A stretch of DNA of 64,000 nt, taken from Bradyrhizobium erythrophlei. Its GTDB lineage: Bacteria; Pseudomonadota; Alphaproteobacteria; Rhizobiales; Xanthobacteraceae. The stretch is from the NCBI RefSeq assembly GCF_900142985.1, contig NZ_LT670849.1:7084501-7148500 (forward strand), written 5' to 3'. Below are positions 16,768 through 26,251 of the stretch, piece after piece (the first letter of the stretch is position 1; each line of letters opens with the position of its first letter). The notes under the pieces are model-generated. The model saw only the letters and a list, made by a program, of their open reading frames with translations. It searched no databases and was not told where the DNA came from. A program made the position numbers and the translations under genes.

Positions 16768-18285
16768 CTAGACCTGCTCGAAGTCCGGCAACGGCCAGGA
16801 CCGGTCGAAATAAGCCTCGGTCGGCTGGTAGAAGCGGAAATACGCAAACCAGTTCTTGCCGGGGACGGTCGGAATCCAGTTTTGTACGAACCCGGCCGGC
16901 GCCTGCGGTCCGCAATGGATGTCCACCGAGCCGTCCGCGTTCCGCCGCAGGTCCATGCGCGAGGAGCGATCGGCAATCTTCTGCTGGTTCAGGATCAGCG
17001 CGCGCGTATCGACGTCGTACAGCGTCACTGACCAGAACAGCTTGATCGGCGGATTGGGCGGAACGCGCAGGCGATACGATCTGCCGCCGTCCAGCCACTC
17101 CCCGGCCTTGTCCTTGTATGCGCCGAGGTACGCCGACGAAGGTCCTGGCCGCTTGGGCGCCATGTCCGGCCCAGCGCCGATTGCTTCGTAGAACCAGGAG
17201 GCGCGCTCGTCGAGCAGGTTCCAGAATGCATCGGGATCGTCGGCGTCCAGTTGCAACGCGAAGTCCCAGTGGGCGTCGGACCGATATTGCGAACCCGCGA
17301 AGCGGCGCTCCGCGGTATTGGCTTTCGCCATGGCCTCGCCGATCAACGCGGCATCGGTCAGGATCCTCGTCTGCCGCGCGTCCGGCTTGAAGGGTAGGCC
17401 CTTTTCCAAGCCGAGCGGCCGCAGCATCGCGTGGTAGAAGATGTCGCGCGGCTCGATAGGCTCACTCTGAATCACGTCATCGAGCCGCTCCCAATACGCC
17501 ATCCCGCGCGGCGGCAGACCGCTCCATGCTTTCGTGCCCGCGTCCAGGACCTCCATCTTAGGCGGATTGTCGCGCTGCGCGTAGGGATACATCCGCAGTT
17601 GCGCCAGCGCCGCCTTCACACTTTCCGGATCGGGATCGGTCAGTCGCACGCCGAGGAAGATGTTGACGGTTGGCGAGCGACGCACGATGAAGCCGTCGAC
17701 GTTGTCCGGCGCGTTCTGCCCCGGCCCCAACACGAGATACTTGCCGGGCGCTCCGGTCCCCGGAATGGCGTGCTGCAATGAGTCGTTCATCGCACCCTGG
17801 ACGCCGCGCGTCGGCATTTCCAATACCAGCGGTCCCGCGGAAAGATCGGCGAACCCGAGATAGTACGGCGTCGTGGCATTGGCGGTCAGGACGCTGCGCT
17901 TTGCCTCATAAGACAGCAGGGACACGATCTGTCCGTTCCTGGCGCCGAGCTCCTTCGTGAGTCCGTGCTGAAACGAAGTGAACGCGACCGCCGGAAGGGA
18001 CCAGAGATAGGCCTGGCAGGCGCGTTGAAAATCGCGCTCGTCGTAGAGCTTGTCGATCGTCGCGTCGGTCGGGTAGCCGTTGGCGAAGTCGTGGGTAAAT
18101 TCAAGCGGGCCGATGCGCGTTTCTATTGTCTGAGGCCCGTTCACGCCCGCCGCCGCCCCCGCTTTGCCTGGCTTCGCGCCCTGGGCATTGGCCGGGACTA
18201 CCGTTCCGGTGGCAGCAAATGCGCCGAGTGCCGCAGGCGCAGCGCCGGCGAGCAGCGAGATCGCTTCTCGACGATTGGGCCTCAT
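16768..18285 (-). CDS. DUF1254/DUF1214 protein A, Tat signal
   Basis: 505 residues from ATG 18285, with AAGGAG seven bases upstream. A Tat-like signal (NRREAISLLAGAAPAALG) is followed by a DUF1254 domain (~60-200: ACQAYLWSLPAVAF, TANATTPYYLGFADLS) and a C-terminal DUF1214 domain (~370-500: YRLRVPPNPPIKLFWSVTLY, RRNADGSVDIHCGPQAP, NWIPTVPGKNWFAYFRFY). Biochemical function of this pair of domains is not established; periplasmic. It lies 10 bases after DUF1254 protein B and 15 before sulfatase B, so it probably works in the same process. Only about a quarter to a third identical to its neighbour by eye. Confidence 0.88.
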   Translation of the reverse strand: MRPNRREAISLLAGAAPAALGAFAATGTVVPANAQGAKPGKAGAAAGVNGPQTIETRIGPLEFTHDFANGYPTDATIDKLYDERDFQRACQAYLWSLPAVAFTSFQHGLTKELGARNGQIVSLLSYEAKRSVLTANATTPYYLGFADLSAGPLVLEMPTRGVQGAMNDSLQHAIPGTGAPGKYLVLGPGQNAPDNVDGFIVRRSPTVNIFLGVRLTDPDPESVKAALAQLRMYPYAQRDNPPKMEVLDAGTKAWSGLPPRGMAYWERLDDVIQSEPIEPRDIFYHAMLRPLGLEKGLPFKPDARQTRILTDAALIGEAMAKANTAERRFAGSQYRSDAHWDFALQLDADDPDAFWNLLDERASWFYEAIGAGPDMAPKRPGPSSAYLGAYKDKAGEWLDGGRSYRLRVPPNPPIKLFWSVTLYDVDTRALILNQQKIADRSSRMDLRRNADGSVDIHCGPQAPAGFVQNWIPTVPGKNWFAYFRFYQPTEAYFDRSWPLPDFEQV

Positions 18286-18295
18286 CGCACTCTCC

Positions 18296-19708
18296 TTACT
18301 GAGCAGAAACCCGCTCGATATCCGGCAGCTTCCAGGTCTTCTCGACGTAAGCCTTTTCGGGGCCATACAAGCGAAACAGCACTTCGAATTGCCCACTCGA
18401 ATTCGTCGGCACCCAGTTCGTCTCCCGGCCAGTTGGCGCCTTCGGTCCGAAATAGATGTCCACCGAGCCATCCGCGTTCTTTTGCAGCCCAGGGCTTTGC
18501 GATCCGCGACCCGAACGGGTCATGTTGCGAATAAGGCCGTGTGTGGCACGATCGTAGACCGTCGCCGACCAATACTGGCTCACCGGCGCGTTTGGGGGCA
18601 CGGTAAGGCGATAGCTCTTGTCGCCGTCCAAATTCTGTCCTTCCTTGTCCTTGAGGGTCATCAGATAGGACTGGCCCTGCCCGAGATGCTTCGGCGTGAA
18701 GAAGGCAAAGGTGAACGCAAGGCCGCGACTGTCGACGGGATATGCGTTGGGATCCGAGAAGCCGTTTGATGACGCCTTGAGATAGTCAGGCATCGCCGGG
18801 AGCGACCAGCGGCTGATATCGAAATAGGGTCTGAACATGCCTTCGTACCTGATTTCCAGCAGCGCGCGGGCCTCGCGCACGGCCGAATCCAGGACGTCTT
18901 CCGTTTGGGCATCCGGATTGAACGGCTTGCCCTTCTCGATGCCGATCGACTTGAGCATGTCGATCATCATCTTGTCGCGCGCGAGCCACGGCTCCATCTG
19001 CACAACGCGGTCGAGCGACCGAAAGAACCTTGCATCGTAAGGTATCGTGGAGTCGTAGACGACGTCGATCGCATCAACGAATGTGGTCGGCGGCGGGTTG
19101 GCCGCCTGCGCGAGCGGATAGACCTTGATCCGCTTGGCATAGGCAACCGCCTTGGCGACATCCGCATCGCTGCCGCTCTGGAGAATTGAACGCAACAGTG
19201 CGTAGCCCTGGTAGTTCGGCGAGGGCAGAGCGATGTAGCCGTCCGGAACGACGGCCGCATAGCCGGGCGGCAAGATCAGATATTTGCCGCCTTTGCCCTT
19301 GTCGACGCCAGCCGGCCCCACATCCTCAAGAGGCACTTGCCAAGCGTCCATGACGGTACCGTTGATCACACCATCATCGGCCGGCGGGATTTCCAACACC
19401 ATGGGACCGACGTCCTTGGTATTGAAGAACGGCATGAGATAGACCACGTCAGGATTAGGGGTCAGAGTCTGGTTTTTCCAATCCGGAAGTCGGGACCAAT
19501 AGACAATCTGATTGGGCTTACCTTTGGTGCTGCCGATCATCGCTTGAAGCATCAGGTCCAGATTAACCGCCGGCATGCCCCAGATCACAGCCTCAACCGC
19601 GCGTCGTTCGATGGCGCTGCGGTTCAGCTTGTCACCCGATGAATTTTGCCCGACCGCGGAGACGATCGTTAACAACATCATCATTACTGAAAGTATCGAT
19701 CTCTTCAT
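18296..19708 (-). CDS. DUF1254/DUF1214 protein B, Sec signal
   Basis: 470 residues. A Sec signal peptide (MKRSILSVMMMLLTIVSAVG) leads to a DUF1254 domain (AVEAVIWGMPAVNLDLMLQA, TPNPDVVYLMPFFNTKDVGP) and a C-terminal DUF1214 domain (YRLTVPPNAPVSQYWSATVY, LQKNADGSVDIYFGPKAP, NWVPTNSSGQFEVLFRLYGP). Periplasmic, of unproven function. Its export route differs from that of its neighbour, DUF1254 protein A, which suggests they are not simple recent duplicates. It is 24 bases after sulfatase C. Confidence 0.88.
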   Translation of the reverse strand: MKRSILSVMMMLLTIVSAVGQNSSGDKLNRSAIERRAVEAVIWGMPAVNLDLMLQAMIGSTKGKPNQIVYWSRLPDWKNQTLTPNPDVVYLMPFFNTKDVGPMVLEIPPADDGVINGTVMDAWQVPLEDVGPAGVDKGKGGKYLILPPGYAAVVPDGYIALPSPNYQGYALLRSILQSGSDADVAKAVAYAKRIKVYPLAQAANPPPTTFVDAIDVVYDSTIPYDARFFRSLDRVVQMEPWLARDKMMIDMLKSIGIEKGKPFNPDAQTEDVLDSAVREARALLEIRYEGMFRPYFDISRWSLPAMPDYLKASSNGFSDPNAYPVDSRGLAFTFAFFTPKHLGQGQSYLMTLKDKEGQNLDGDKSYRLTVPPNAPVSQYWSATVYDRATHGLIRNMTRSGRGSQSPGLQKNADGSVDIYFGPKAPTGRETNWVPTNSSGQFEVLFRLYGPEKAYVEKTWKLPDIERVSAQ

Positions 19709-19732
19709 CGGTCTGCCTCCGCGTCCAGCGAT

Positions 19733-21448
19733 CTAATGAGCAGCCTCTAGGCTCCTCTGCATTTTCTCGACGATTTGATCGATGGTGAAGCTCTGGGCGC
19801 GCTGACTTGGAGGATAGTCCTTGAACGACGCAAGGAATTGTCCGACGACAGCCTGGGCCGCGACGATCACGTAGCCTTGGGACAGCAGCCAGTCATAGTA
19901 AGTGTTCGACGTAATATCGGCTCGTTCGTATGGATCGGCCCGCAAATCGAACAGCTTCGGCAGGCGTAGCTTAGTGAACGGCTCGGCCCACACCAGCAAC
20001 GTGCCGGGAGCGCGCTGCTCCTCGAAGACGAACTTCCAATTCTCATAGCGCAGGGAAACTAGATCGCCATCGTCGTTGAAATAGATGAATTCCTTGCGCG
20101 CACCCCGCTCCTGCTGGCCCGTGAGGTGCGGAAGTTGATTGTATCCATCTAGATGCACCTTAAAGGTCCTGCCCGCGGCGCCATATCCGGCCAGCAACTT
20201 GTTCTTAATATCGGGCTCGCCCGCTGCGGCCATTAACGTCGGGACCCAGTCAAGCGAGCTGACGATGTCGTTTGAAACCGACCCGGGCGCGATCTTTCCC
20301 GGCCATCGGATCATACAGGGGACGCGGTAACCGCCCTCCCAATTGGTGGTCTTCTCGCTACGGAATGGCGATGTGCCGCCGTCCGGCCAGGAGTTCTCGT
20401 GCGGACCGTTGTCCGTTGTATAGATGACGATGGTGTCATTCGCGATACCCAGATCGTCAAGCGTCTTGAGCAACAATCCGATATGGCCGTCGTGCTCGAC
20501 CATGCCGTCCGCATATTCCGTCTTTGCGGCCAACCCTGCCGGACTGCGGTGCTCTTCGCGCACGTGCGTCCGAAAATGCATGCGCGTCGAGTTGAACCAG
20601 CAGAAAAAGGGCTGGTTTGCACGGGCTTGGCGCTGCATATAGTCGATCGCCGCGGCGGAGGTCTCGTCGTCAATCGTCTCCATGCGCTTGCGCGTCAGCG
20701 GGCCGGTATCCTCGACAGTCTGCTTGCCGACCCTGCCAAAGCGAGGGTCGACGGTCGCGTCATCGCGGTCGGAAGCTTTACAGCGCAAGACGCCGCGGGG
20801 ACCGAATTTTGCGCGGAATGCCGGATCGCGCGGATAGGTCCGCTGCTCCGGCTCCTCCTCCGCATTGAGGTGATAGAGATTGCCGAAAAACTCATCGAAG
20901 CCGTGGACGGTGGGCAAAAACTCATTGCGGTCGCCGAGATGGTTCTTACCGAACTGGCCAGTCGCATATCCGAGGAGCTTGAGTAATTCCGCGAGGGTGG
21001 CGTCACGTGGCTGTATGCCGATTGTCGCGCCGGGAATACCGACTTTCGAAAGACCCGTGCGCAGCGTCGCCTGTCCCGTGATGAAGGACGATCGGCCGGC
21101 TGTACAACTCTGGTCGGCGTAGTAGTCGGTAAACATCATGCCTTCGCGAGCAATGCGGTCGATGTTCGGCGTTTTGTAACCCATGAGTCCGAACGTATAG
21201 GAGCTGATGTTTGACTGGCCGATATCATCGCCGAAGATGACCAGGATGTTCGGCTTGCGCCCCGATAACGAGGTCGCCGCCACCGCTGGAGCAGCCTTCT
21301 GAGCCTGCGCCAGCGCGCCTGATGTCAACGTCGTCGCTGCCACCAGTGCCGATGAACCCAAGAGGATATTCCGGCGGCTGAGCACGCTGTCGTCAGTCTC
21401 GTGCGATGACGCTTGGTGTCGGTCTCGGCCTTGAGTGTCGTCGGACAT
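19733..21448 (-). CDS. Arylsulfatase C (CTAGR type), Tat-exported
   Basis: 571 residues from ATG 21448 with AAGGAG six bases upstream (an in-frame GTG at 21466 is less likely). Tat signal SRRNILLGSSALVAATTL. GDDIGQSN (Asp74/Asp75) and TTDNGPHENSWPDGG supply metal ligands, Cys115 in SCTAGRSSF is the formylglycine precursor, and FGKNHLGDRNEFLPTVHGFD matches sulfatase A almost word for word. Sulfatases A and C are clearly paralogues. The gene follows FGE2 by 33 bases, repeating the FGE-sulfatase order seen at 9.1-11.8 kb. Confidence 0.92.
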   Translation of the reverse strand: MSDDTQGRDRHQASSHETDDSVLSRRNILLGSSALVAATTLTSGALAQAQKAAPAVAATSLSGRKPNILVIFGDDIGQSNISSYTFGLMGYKTPNIDRIAREGMMFTDYYADQSCTAGRSSFITGQATLRTGLSKVGIPGATIGIQPRDATLAELLKLLGYATGQFGKNHLGDRNEFLPTVHGFDEFFGNLYHLNAEEEPEQRTYPRDPAFRAKFGPRGVLRCKASDRDDATVDPRFGRVGKQTVEDTGPLTRKRMETIDDETSAAAIDYMQRQARANQPFFCWFNSTRMHFRTHVREEHRSPAGLAAKTEYADGMVEHDGHIGLLLKTLDDLGIANDTIVIYTTDNGPHENSWPDGGTSPFRSEKTTNWEGGYRVPCMIRWPGKIAPGSVSNDIVSSLDWVPTLMAAAGEPDIKNKLLAGYGAAGRTFKVHLDGYNQLPHLTGQQERGARKEFIYFNDDGDLVSLRYENWKFVFEEQRAPGTLLVWAEPFTKLRLPKLFDLRADPYERADITSNTYYDWLLSQGYVIVAAQAVVGQFLASFKDYPPSQRAQSFTIDQIVEKMQRSLEAAH

Positions 21449-21481
21449 CTTAGGCTCCTTCTTCACTATGAGGACTGCGAA

Positions 21482-22474
21482 CTATCCGGCGGCTCTGGTC
21501 CTCTTCACGCAGCGAAATCCGACATGGCTGGTCGATGTATCGATTGGCTCTGCGTGGCGCGCCGCAGGGCGGTAGCGGCGGCAATAGTTCGGCGCGCACA
21601 GATGCGACCCGCCCTTCAGCACCTTGCGCGGAATCCTGATGTTCGGCTGGCAGGGGTCGTAACTGCCGTCTTCGCGGCCGCCGCGCGGATTTTCGGGAAT
21701 GCAGCACACCTTCGGCGCATCGGCTTCATGCTTCGGCGTGTACCAATCGGACGTCCATTCCCAGACATTGCCGATCATGTCGAAAACGCCATACCCGTGG
21801 GGCGGAAACGACGTTACAGGCGAAGTCCGCTCGTAGCCGTCGCCGTTGTCGTTATGCAATGGAAAATCGCCCTGCCAGGTGTTGGCCATGTGCACGCCAC
21901 CCGGCGTCAACTCGTCGCCCCAGGCGAACTCGGCACCATCAAGCCCGCCGCGCGCGGCGAACTCCCACTCGGCTTCGGTCGGCAGGTCCTTGCCCGCCCA
22001 TCTAGCGTATGCCAGCGCGTCGGAATAGGAGATGTGCACGACCGGATGGTTTTCCGAGGTGTTGATATTGCTCTTCGGACCGTAGGGATGCCGCCAGTCG
22101 GCGCCTTTCGTGAAGGTCCACCATTGGCTCCAGTCGCGAAGGTCTAAGGTTGATCGCGGGGCGATGAAGACGAGCGACCCGGCATAAAGCATATGCGGCA
22201 GCGCGCCGGGATAATCTTTCGGATCGGGTGGTATCTCGGCGTAGGTCTTGTGACCGGTCGCTTTCACGAACTGCTTGAACTGCCGGTTGGTCACAGGCGT
22301 CAGGTCAATCCAGAAGCCGTCGACAGACACCCGATGCGCCGGCGCCTCCTCAGAATAATGATGGTCCGATCCCATGCGGAATATGCCGCCTGGAATCCAG
22401 ACCATGTTGTCAGTTCGGCGACCCTCGGCTCGTCGATCGATCGGTTCGACGTCGGTCGTCCTCTGCAACGTCAT
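21482..22474 (-). CDS. Formylglycine-generating enzyme 2 (SUMF1/FGE family)
   Basis: 330 residues, aligning end to end with FGE1: IPGGIFRMGSDHHYSEEAP, DYPGALPHML, LPTEAEWEFAARGG, GNVWEWTSDWY. The catalytic Cys293 and Cys298 are in GGSHLCAPNYCRRYRPAAR, identical to FGE1. Cytoplasmic, no signal. It is the first gene of an apparent seven-gene operon (FGE2, sulfatase C, two DUF1254 proteins, sulfatase B, kinase, porin). It could activate all three sulfatases. Confidence 0.93.
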   Translation of the reverse strand: MTLQRTTDVEPIDRRAEGRRTDNMVWIPGGIFRMGSDHHYSEEAPAHRVSVDGFWIDLTPVTNRQFKQFVKATGHKTYAEIPPDPKDYPGALPHMLYAGSLVFIAPRSTLDLRDWSQWWTFTKGADWRHPYGPKSNINTSENHPVVHISYSDALAYARWAGKDLPTEAEWEFAARGGLDGAEFAWGDELTPGGVHMANTWQGDFPLHNDNGDGYERTSPVTSFPPHGYGVFDMIGNVWEWTSDWYTPKHEADAPKVCCIPENPRGGREDGSYDPCQPNIRIPRKVLKGGSHLCAPNYCRRYRPAARHAEPIDTSTSHVGFRCVKRTRAAG

Positions 22475-22973
22475 GACGCCCGGTCCTTAACGTGCGTTGC
22501 TAGGGACGGGGGTCCCGCCACGTCACCGACGCGAGGCGACGAACCCGTCAGCACCTCTTACCTATCTATAGTTGCATCTTCAGTACGATCTTCCCAGAGA
22601 CCTTGATCGTCAACCGTGTAATTCGCTGTTCTTTGCTAGCCGTGACAACAAGCCACGCCGACGAAAAGTGTGGTTCTTGCGTTAATCCTCGAAGCGTGTC
22701 GTGGACTGATCAATTTGCATCTAGCGAATGCGGCATTGTCCGACAATTCGATTCAAACGATGTTGGAGCGAGTTCCGTCGCCTCTTCGATCAGCGCGACG
22801 CAATGGAATGTTTTCGGCTGTTACCGATCTGTCACGGACATCCGGCGTGGTCTGTGGCCTACTATAGTAGCGTGAGAGCCCGTAGTTGTTCGTCTGGTAA
22901 GGCTGTGGGTTCGCGCAATGCGGCCCCGGTGCGTCGGCCGCCACTGCTTGCAAGTTTCGAGTGGGGGTTTGCA
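22475..22973. other. Divergent intergenic region (promoters)
   Basis: About 500 bases between the divergent FGE2 operon and the SphA-like gene. Several short frames are open but lack ribosome sites and protein-like composition. The stretch must hold two promoters; I see no convincing operator. The sequence just upstream of the SphA-like gene (GTGGGGG) is its ribosome site. Confidence 0.4.
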
Positions 22974-24044
22974 ATGACAGTCTTTGCGTTAGCGGAGAAG
23001 AACTCAAAAATTCGACGACAGATCGGCTGCGCGGCAGCGATCATCGCTGGTCTTGCTTGTGCCGACGTCGCACGCGCCGACGAAGGCGGCGTTTCATTCT
23101 GGCTTCCGGGCCAGTATGCCAGCTTCGCCGCCACTCCACAGGTCCCGGGGTGGGCGCTCGGCGTGGTTTACTACCACACCAACGTCGAAGCGTTCGGGAG
23201 TGTGGCTGCGTCAAAGGAGATCACCATCGGCAGAATTCCCGCAAACCTGAACGTCAACTTGAATCTGAGTCTGGCCGGCCAAGGCGATCTTGTCGTTCTC
23301 GCGCCGAACTATACATTCGCCCAACCGGTACTTGGCGGGCAATTGTCCGTGGGCGTGTCGAGCTGGTTCGGCCAAAACGCCGCCAGTATATCCGGAATGC
23401 TAACGGCGTCCGTCGGATCGGTATTTGCTCAGCGCACCGGAATGATTTCGGATTCTCTGACTTCCTATGGAGACATCGTGCCGACAGCGACGCTGCGCTG
23501 GCACCAGGGTGTCAACAACTTCATGGCCTACGTGACCGGCGATATTCCAGTCGGCGACTACGACCCGATGCGGCTCGCTAATCTAGGCATCGGCCATGGC
23601 GCGATCGACTCGGGAGGTTCCTACACCTATCTCAATCCGGCAACGGGCAACGAATTATCGGCCACTGCCGGCTTCACCTACAACTTCAAGAATCCCGATA
23701 CGCAATATCGCAGCGGCATCGACTTTCACCTCGACTGGGGCGCATCGCATTTCCTATCGAAGCAGCTTTACGTCGGCATCGCGGGATACGCCTATCAGCA
23801 GGTCACGGACGATTCCGGTCAAAACCCCATTCTGGGCGGCTTCAGGTCGCGCGTTCTTGGTGTCGGACCGCAGATTGGATATCTCTTTCCAGTCGGCGGT
23901 ATGCAGGGCCTCTTGAGCTTCAGGGCCTATGGCGAGTTCGATTCAGCAAATCGTCCGCAAGGTTGGAATACCTGGCTGACATTTGCGATTTCGCCCGAAG
24001 CGCCGACAGCGGCTTCGCCGGCCCAGCGCCTGATAACGAAATAG
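22974..24044 (+). CDS. SphA-like outer-membrane protein
   Basis: 356 residues from ATG 22974, with GTGGGGG six bases upstream. A long signal peptide ends ADVARADE. The mature start GGVSFWLPGQYASFAATPQV is the hallmark of the SphA / phenol-degradation MetA transporter family, named for a sphingosine-induced protein of Pseudomonas. Beta strands alternate to the end (WNTWLTFAISPE). It probably forms an outer-membrane channel or binding barrel for a hydrophobic aromatic or lipid-like compound. It is divergent from the FGE2 operon and convergent with HupE. Confidence 0.82.
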   Translation: MTVFALAEKNSKIRRQIGCAAAIIAGLACADVARADEGGVSFWLPGQYASFAATPQVPGWALGVVYYHTNVEAFGSVAASKEITIGRIPANLNVNLNLSLAGQGDLVVLAPNYTFAQPVLGGQLSVGVSSWFGQNAASISGMLTASVGSVFAQRTGMISDSLTSYGDIVPTATLRWHQGVNNFMAYVTGDIPVGDYDPMRLANLGIGHGAIDSGGSYTYLNPATGNELSATAGFTYNFKNPDTQYRSGIDFHLDWGASHFLSKQLYVGIAGYAYQQVTDDSGQNPILGGFRSRVLGVGPQIGYLFPVGGMQGLLSFRAYGEFDSANRPQGWNTWLTFAISPEAPTAASPAQRLITK

Positions 24045-24199
24045 TCGCTATTACTCTACGGATATTGGCGCAGCCAAGCCCAATGTCCGTGCTGGGTCAT
24101 GAGCGTCGCTTTGAGCGGCGGCCCATCACTTCCGGTCTACCCCAACAATCGGACAGTGGGTGCGCGCGCATCCGGTCGTTGCGCGTTACGGCAGCTTCC

Positions 24200-25216
24200 T
24201 CATGCCCAAAATGCTGTCAGTCGTTCAACGAACCAGAACGCTGCCACGACGCCGACCCCATAGGCCGTGACGGTCCGCAGCCGACGTTCGACGATATCGG
24301 GGATACGAAATTGCCTGGCCAACTGCATCACGCCGAGAACGGCGGCGAAGAAAGCAAGCTGTCCCACCTCGACGCCGATGTTGAAGGCGAGCAGCGCTAT
24401 CGGAACGTCGCCTTGTGGAAGGCCGATATCGATCAATGCGCTGGCGAAGCCGAGGCCGTGCAGAAGCCCGAATGTAAAAGCGACCGCCCATGGCCAGGAG
24501 GCGGTCAGGCTGGGTTCCCCTCGCTGCCGCCGCAGGATCTCGCTCGCCAGAAGCAGAATGCTGAGAGCAATACACGCCTCGACCGGCGGTCCCGGCACGT
24601 GGATAACGCCCAAGGTCGCAAGCGAGAGCGTGATCGAATGTGCGAGGGTGAAGCCCGTCACCGTCCACAACAGCATCCGCGTGTTGCGCACGATGAGAAT
24701 AAGCCCGAGCACGAACAGAAGATGGTCGAAGCCGAACAGGATGTGCTCAATGCCGTGCGACAGATAGGCGCCGGCGACCGCGAGAGGCCCGAGCGACGTC
24801 GCGATGTCGACCCACGGCTGCGACGGCCGCACCAGGGTGGTCGAATGCGTGCCATCCAGCATCTGCACGCGCACCAGAACATCCGTGACCGTCGCCTGAA
24901 GCCCCACGAACTCAATGCGCTTCCCCGCCAGTCCCTGGGCGCCCACGTCAATGACCTGGCGTTCGACAAGGGAATCTGAGAGCTCTTGCGCGACAGGCGC
25001 GACGACATTGTGAATCTCGTCCGGGAGGCGCAGCACAACCGGCAAGCGCATGCCGGCAAGCATCGGCGTTCGCCAAAGCAGTTGGTAGCGGCCGGGCCCG
25101 ACTTCATCGATCTGCAGATAGGCCGGCCGGACCTCGTGAGCGTGCGCGGGCTGCATCGGCACCATCAACGCCGCCAGCAGACCGGCCAACGCGACCCGGA
25201 GCCGCCGCCATTGCAT
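24200..25216 (-). CDS. HupE/UreJ family membrane protein
   Basis: 338 residues from ATG 25216 with GAGGG upstream. A signal peptide ends AHAHEVRPAYLQ, the typical start of this family, followed by a ~120-residue periplasmic beta-domain and then about six to seven transmembrane helices. SHGIEHILFGFDHLLFVLG and FGLLHGLGFASAL carry the conserved His/Asp. HupE/UreJ proteins are proposed nickel (or cobalt) permeases, but this long form is usually annotated only by homology. No hydrogenase or urease gene is near. It is the last gene of the DUF3604 operon, 11 bases after the parvulin gene. Confidence 0.85.
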   Translation of the reverse strand: MQWRRLRVALAGLLAALMVPMQPAHAHEVRPAYLQIDEVGPGRYQLLWRTPMLAGMRLPVVLRLPDEIHNVVAPVAQELSDSLVERQVIDVGAQGLAGKRIEFVGLQATVTDVLVRVQMLDGTHSTTLVRPSQPWVDIATSLGPLAVAGAYLSHGIEHILFGFDHLLFVLGLILIVRNTRMLLWTVTGFTLAHSITLSLATLGVIHVPGPPVEACIALSILLLASEILRRQRGEPSLTASWPWAVAFTFGLLHGLGFASALIDIGLPQGDVPIALLAFNIGVEVGQLAFFAAVLGVMQLARQFRIPDIVERRLRTVTAYGVGVVAAFWFVERLTAFWA

Positions 25217-25227
25217 CGATCGCGCCC

Positions 25228-26226
25228 TCACTGCGGCAACACGCCTGTCGACGCGATTGGCGCCTGAGGATTCCGCAGGCTCCCGAAGTCGACCGATTCG
25301 ATGGGCGGGACCACGACCGTGTAGCGCGCACGCATCGCCTCGTATGCAATCCGTTTGATCTCGCTCTGCTTTTGATCCAGCCAGGCGGATTTGACGTCGG
25401 GCTCGACTTCCTCGAACAAAGGCACCCGGTCCGGCTCGATAGCGTCGACGAAGACGAGATGCCAGCCATAGCCCGACTGGATCGGCCCCTGCCATGCACC
25501 GGGCTTGAGCTGAAACACCGCTTTCGCGAAACCCGGGCCAAACTCCTTGGCGATCTGGTCGGGAGCGCGTTCGGCGTAGTAGTCCTGGAACATGAAGGGG
25601 TCGGCAACCGTAGCGACCTCAGGTGTATCGGCCGGCTTACCGGAGATCTTGTCGAGTATTCCAGCAGCCCTGTCGCGAGCACCAGGTCGATCGAAGGAGA
25701 AGTACAGGTGGCGAAAGCTCGCGCGCGGCGGAAGCGCAAAGCGACCCGAATTCTGCGTGTACCAGGCCCTGAGTTCGGCCTCGCCGGGATCCTGCAAAGT
25801 GGCAATATCTGCTGCGAGAAAATCCATCTTCTGAGCCAACCGGCGCTTGATGATCTCGTCGTCCTTGTCGAGCCCAAGCGCCACGGCTTCACGGGAGAGA
25901 ATCTCCTCGCTTACCCGCTGCTCGATCAGAGCGTGCATCTGATCAGCCGTCGGCAGTGGCCGACCTTGCGCGAGCCATTGCACCGCCAATTGGCGGAGAT
26001 CGTCCTTGGTGAGCGCGATCTGATTGGTTCGGTCTGTCCGGTTGGCGGTCGGGTTCAACAATTGATAGATCGCGAAGATCAGCGCACCGGCAAAAAGGAA
26101 ATGCAGCAGGGGTTCCCGCAACCACCTGCGCACAGGCGTTGGCGGTTTCGGCCCAGTCTGTGACTCATCCAGCGCTGACTCGGACAGTTCCGAGGTCGGT
26201 TGCGGTCGGGCAAGCTGCGATGCCAT
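25228..26226 (-). CDS. Membrane-anchored parvulin-type peptidyl-prolyl isomerase
   Basis: 332 residues from ATG 26226. A cytoplasmic N-tail, one helix (LLHFLFAGALIFAIYQLL, ~40-57), then a periplasmic SurA/PpiD-like N-domain and a parvulin-like domain (SFRHLYFSFD ... WQGPIQSGYGWHLVFVDAIE). It would assist folding of exported proteins. It is in a four-gene operon with DUF3604, an uncharacterised protein and HupE, so its client may be one of these. Weak AGGCC ribosome site. Confidence 0.85.
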   Translation of the reverse strand: MASQLARPQPTSELSESALDESQTGPKPPTPVRRWLREPLLHFLFAGALIFAIYQLLNPTANRTDRTNQIALTKDDLRQLAVQWLAQGRPLPTADQMHALIEQRVSEEILSREAVALGLDKDDEIIKRRLAQKMDFLAADIATLQDPGEAELRAWYTQNSGRFALPPRASFRHLYFSFDRPGARDRAAGILDKISGKPADTPEVATVADPFMFQDYYAERAPDQIAKEFGPGFAKAVFQLKPGAWQGPIQSGYGWHLVFVDAIEPDRVPLFEEVEPDVKSAWLDQKQSEIKRIAYEAMRARYTVVVPPIESVDFGSLRNPQAPIASTGVLPQ

Positions 26227-26251
26227 GGGTTGGCCTGTCAGGATGGGGGAT

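Noticed and set aside
24083..24156. Possible sixth ATGTC...GACA interspersed repeat
   Set aside because: 74 bp long and too diverged from the 29-30 bp units to count with confidence.
24200..25216. HupE taken as sign of a hydrogenase cluster
   Set aside because: No hydrogenase structural or hyp genes anywhere in the window.
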